A stretch of 64,000 nucleotides of DNA, taken from assembly GCA_015231595.1 (NCBI GenBank), contig JADGBH010000007.1, positions 38,949 through 102,948 on the forward strand, in the 5' to 3' direction. Under the pieces are notes generated by a model. It searched no databases, had not been told where the DNA came from, and saw only the letters and a list, made by a program, of their open reading frames with translations. Below, piece after piece: positions 63,919-64,000 of this stretch (position 1 is the stretch's first letter; every line of letters starts with the position of its first letter). The position numbers and the translations under genes are program-made. The stretch is from Desulfobacterales bacterium (lineage in GTDB: Bacteria; Desulfobacterota; Desulfobacteria; Desulfobacterales; JADGBH01).

Positions 63919-64000
63919 AGTAGCAAAATTTGATATTCAAAAGATAGAAAATCCAGACATTGAAGGAACTCAATATCAGCAAGGTAATCTTTATCAATAT
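63911..64000 (+). pseudogene. 5'-truncated IscB/HNH endonuclease fragment, running off the window
   Basis: The frame from 63911 reads [19 protein letters not shown] followed by QQGNLYQY, closely following the FDxQKxxNPxIxGxxYQQG segment that lies between the RuvC-like N-terminal half and the HNH domain of IscB proteins. A TAA lies six bases upstream in frame, and no RuvC-I, bridge-helix or RRXRR segment is found between 63730 and 63910. The N-terminal half is therefore missing. The C-terminal HNH part would lie beyond 64000. It is too short to have been caught as an open frame by length. It is probably the remnant of an IS200/IS605-type IscB element whose omega-RNA region remains at 63571. 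Confidence 0.72.

Noticed and set aside
1..64000. CRISPR array, rRNA operon, integron or prophage
   Set aside because: I saw no regularly spaced direct repeats, no rRNA sequence, no attC-like series and no phage structural genes anywhere in the window.

Overview
The window is strongly AT-rich DNA from a Gram-negative bacterium. It has TonB/ExbD, PpiD, signal peptides for a periplasm, and a very high density of hybrid histidine kinases, receivers and HPt domains. Together with AT-rich codon use, FapA-type DUF342, CHASE2, PATAN and AmmeMemoRadiSam proteins, and many short palindromic intergenic repeats, this suggests a low-GC member of the Desulfobacterota (former Deltaproteobacteria, Desulfobacterales-like, possibly near the multicellular magnetotactic lineages). 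That placement is inference from gene content; no 16S rRNA is present.

Layout. 0-8.6 kb: an OFA-type MFS transporter, then a glycogen-breakdown operon in which a fused two-activity debranching enzyme is followed by alpha-glucan phosphorylase. 8.8-15 kb: a minus-strand run of a three-receiver hybrid kinase with HPt, an HD-GYP regulator, a receiver-kinase, and an exbD-tonB pair without exbB. 15.3-26.5 kb: tRNA-Ala(GGC), ppiD, a zinc-ribbon membrane peptide plus amrA, a PhoU-like DUF47 protein, a UvrD/Rep-type helicase, a solute-binding protein, a FapA-family protein and a 647-residue protein I do not recognise. 26.6-31.4 kb: three consecutive signalling genes forming a likely phosphorelay. 31.7-38.1 kb: one giant secreted macroglobulin-like protein of 2133 residues. 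38.1-41.8 kb: repeats, an AAA-ATPase/PD-(D/E)XK gene, and an overlapping two-gene unit joining an archaeal-type tRNA-guanine transglycosylase with a homologue of the 16S rRNA m7G1405 (aminoglycoside-resistance) methyltransferases. 42-50.4 kb: HrpA helicase, then a PhnD-like binding protein coupled to a large hybrid kinase. 50.6-53.6 kb: a compact Ter-type stress operon (bPH2, molybdenum-carrier-like, AIM24, TerZ, TerD). 54.2-56.5 kb: HU and a MoxR-DUF58 pair. 56.6-60 kb: a LysM-FecR protein and a CHASE2/pseudo-receiver/PATAN protein. 60.1-63.5 kb: rlmE, a YebC-family gene and mnmG. The last 430 bases hold a HEARO/omega-RNA-like sequence and a 5'-truncated IscB-type reading frame that runs off the end.

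How it fits together. Much of the coding capacity is signal transduction without a DNA-binding output: kinases, receivers, HPt modules, c-di-GMP hydrolysis and scaffold-like CHASE2/PATAN proteins, probably one or more multistep phosphorelays. RNA modification is a second theme (MnmG, RlmE and the Tgt-methyltransferase pair). Intergenic regions carry at least five families of short repeats. One is a 163-bp MITE with a clear 8-bp target duplication; another is an inverted pair that brackets the LysM-FecR gene.

The best candidates for undescribed biology are the Tgt-like/Rmt-like gene pair, the truncated IscB element with a hairpin at its deletion junction, the inverted-repeat cassette around the LysM-FecR gene, and the unrecognised 647-residue protein.
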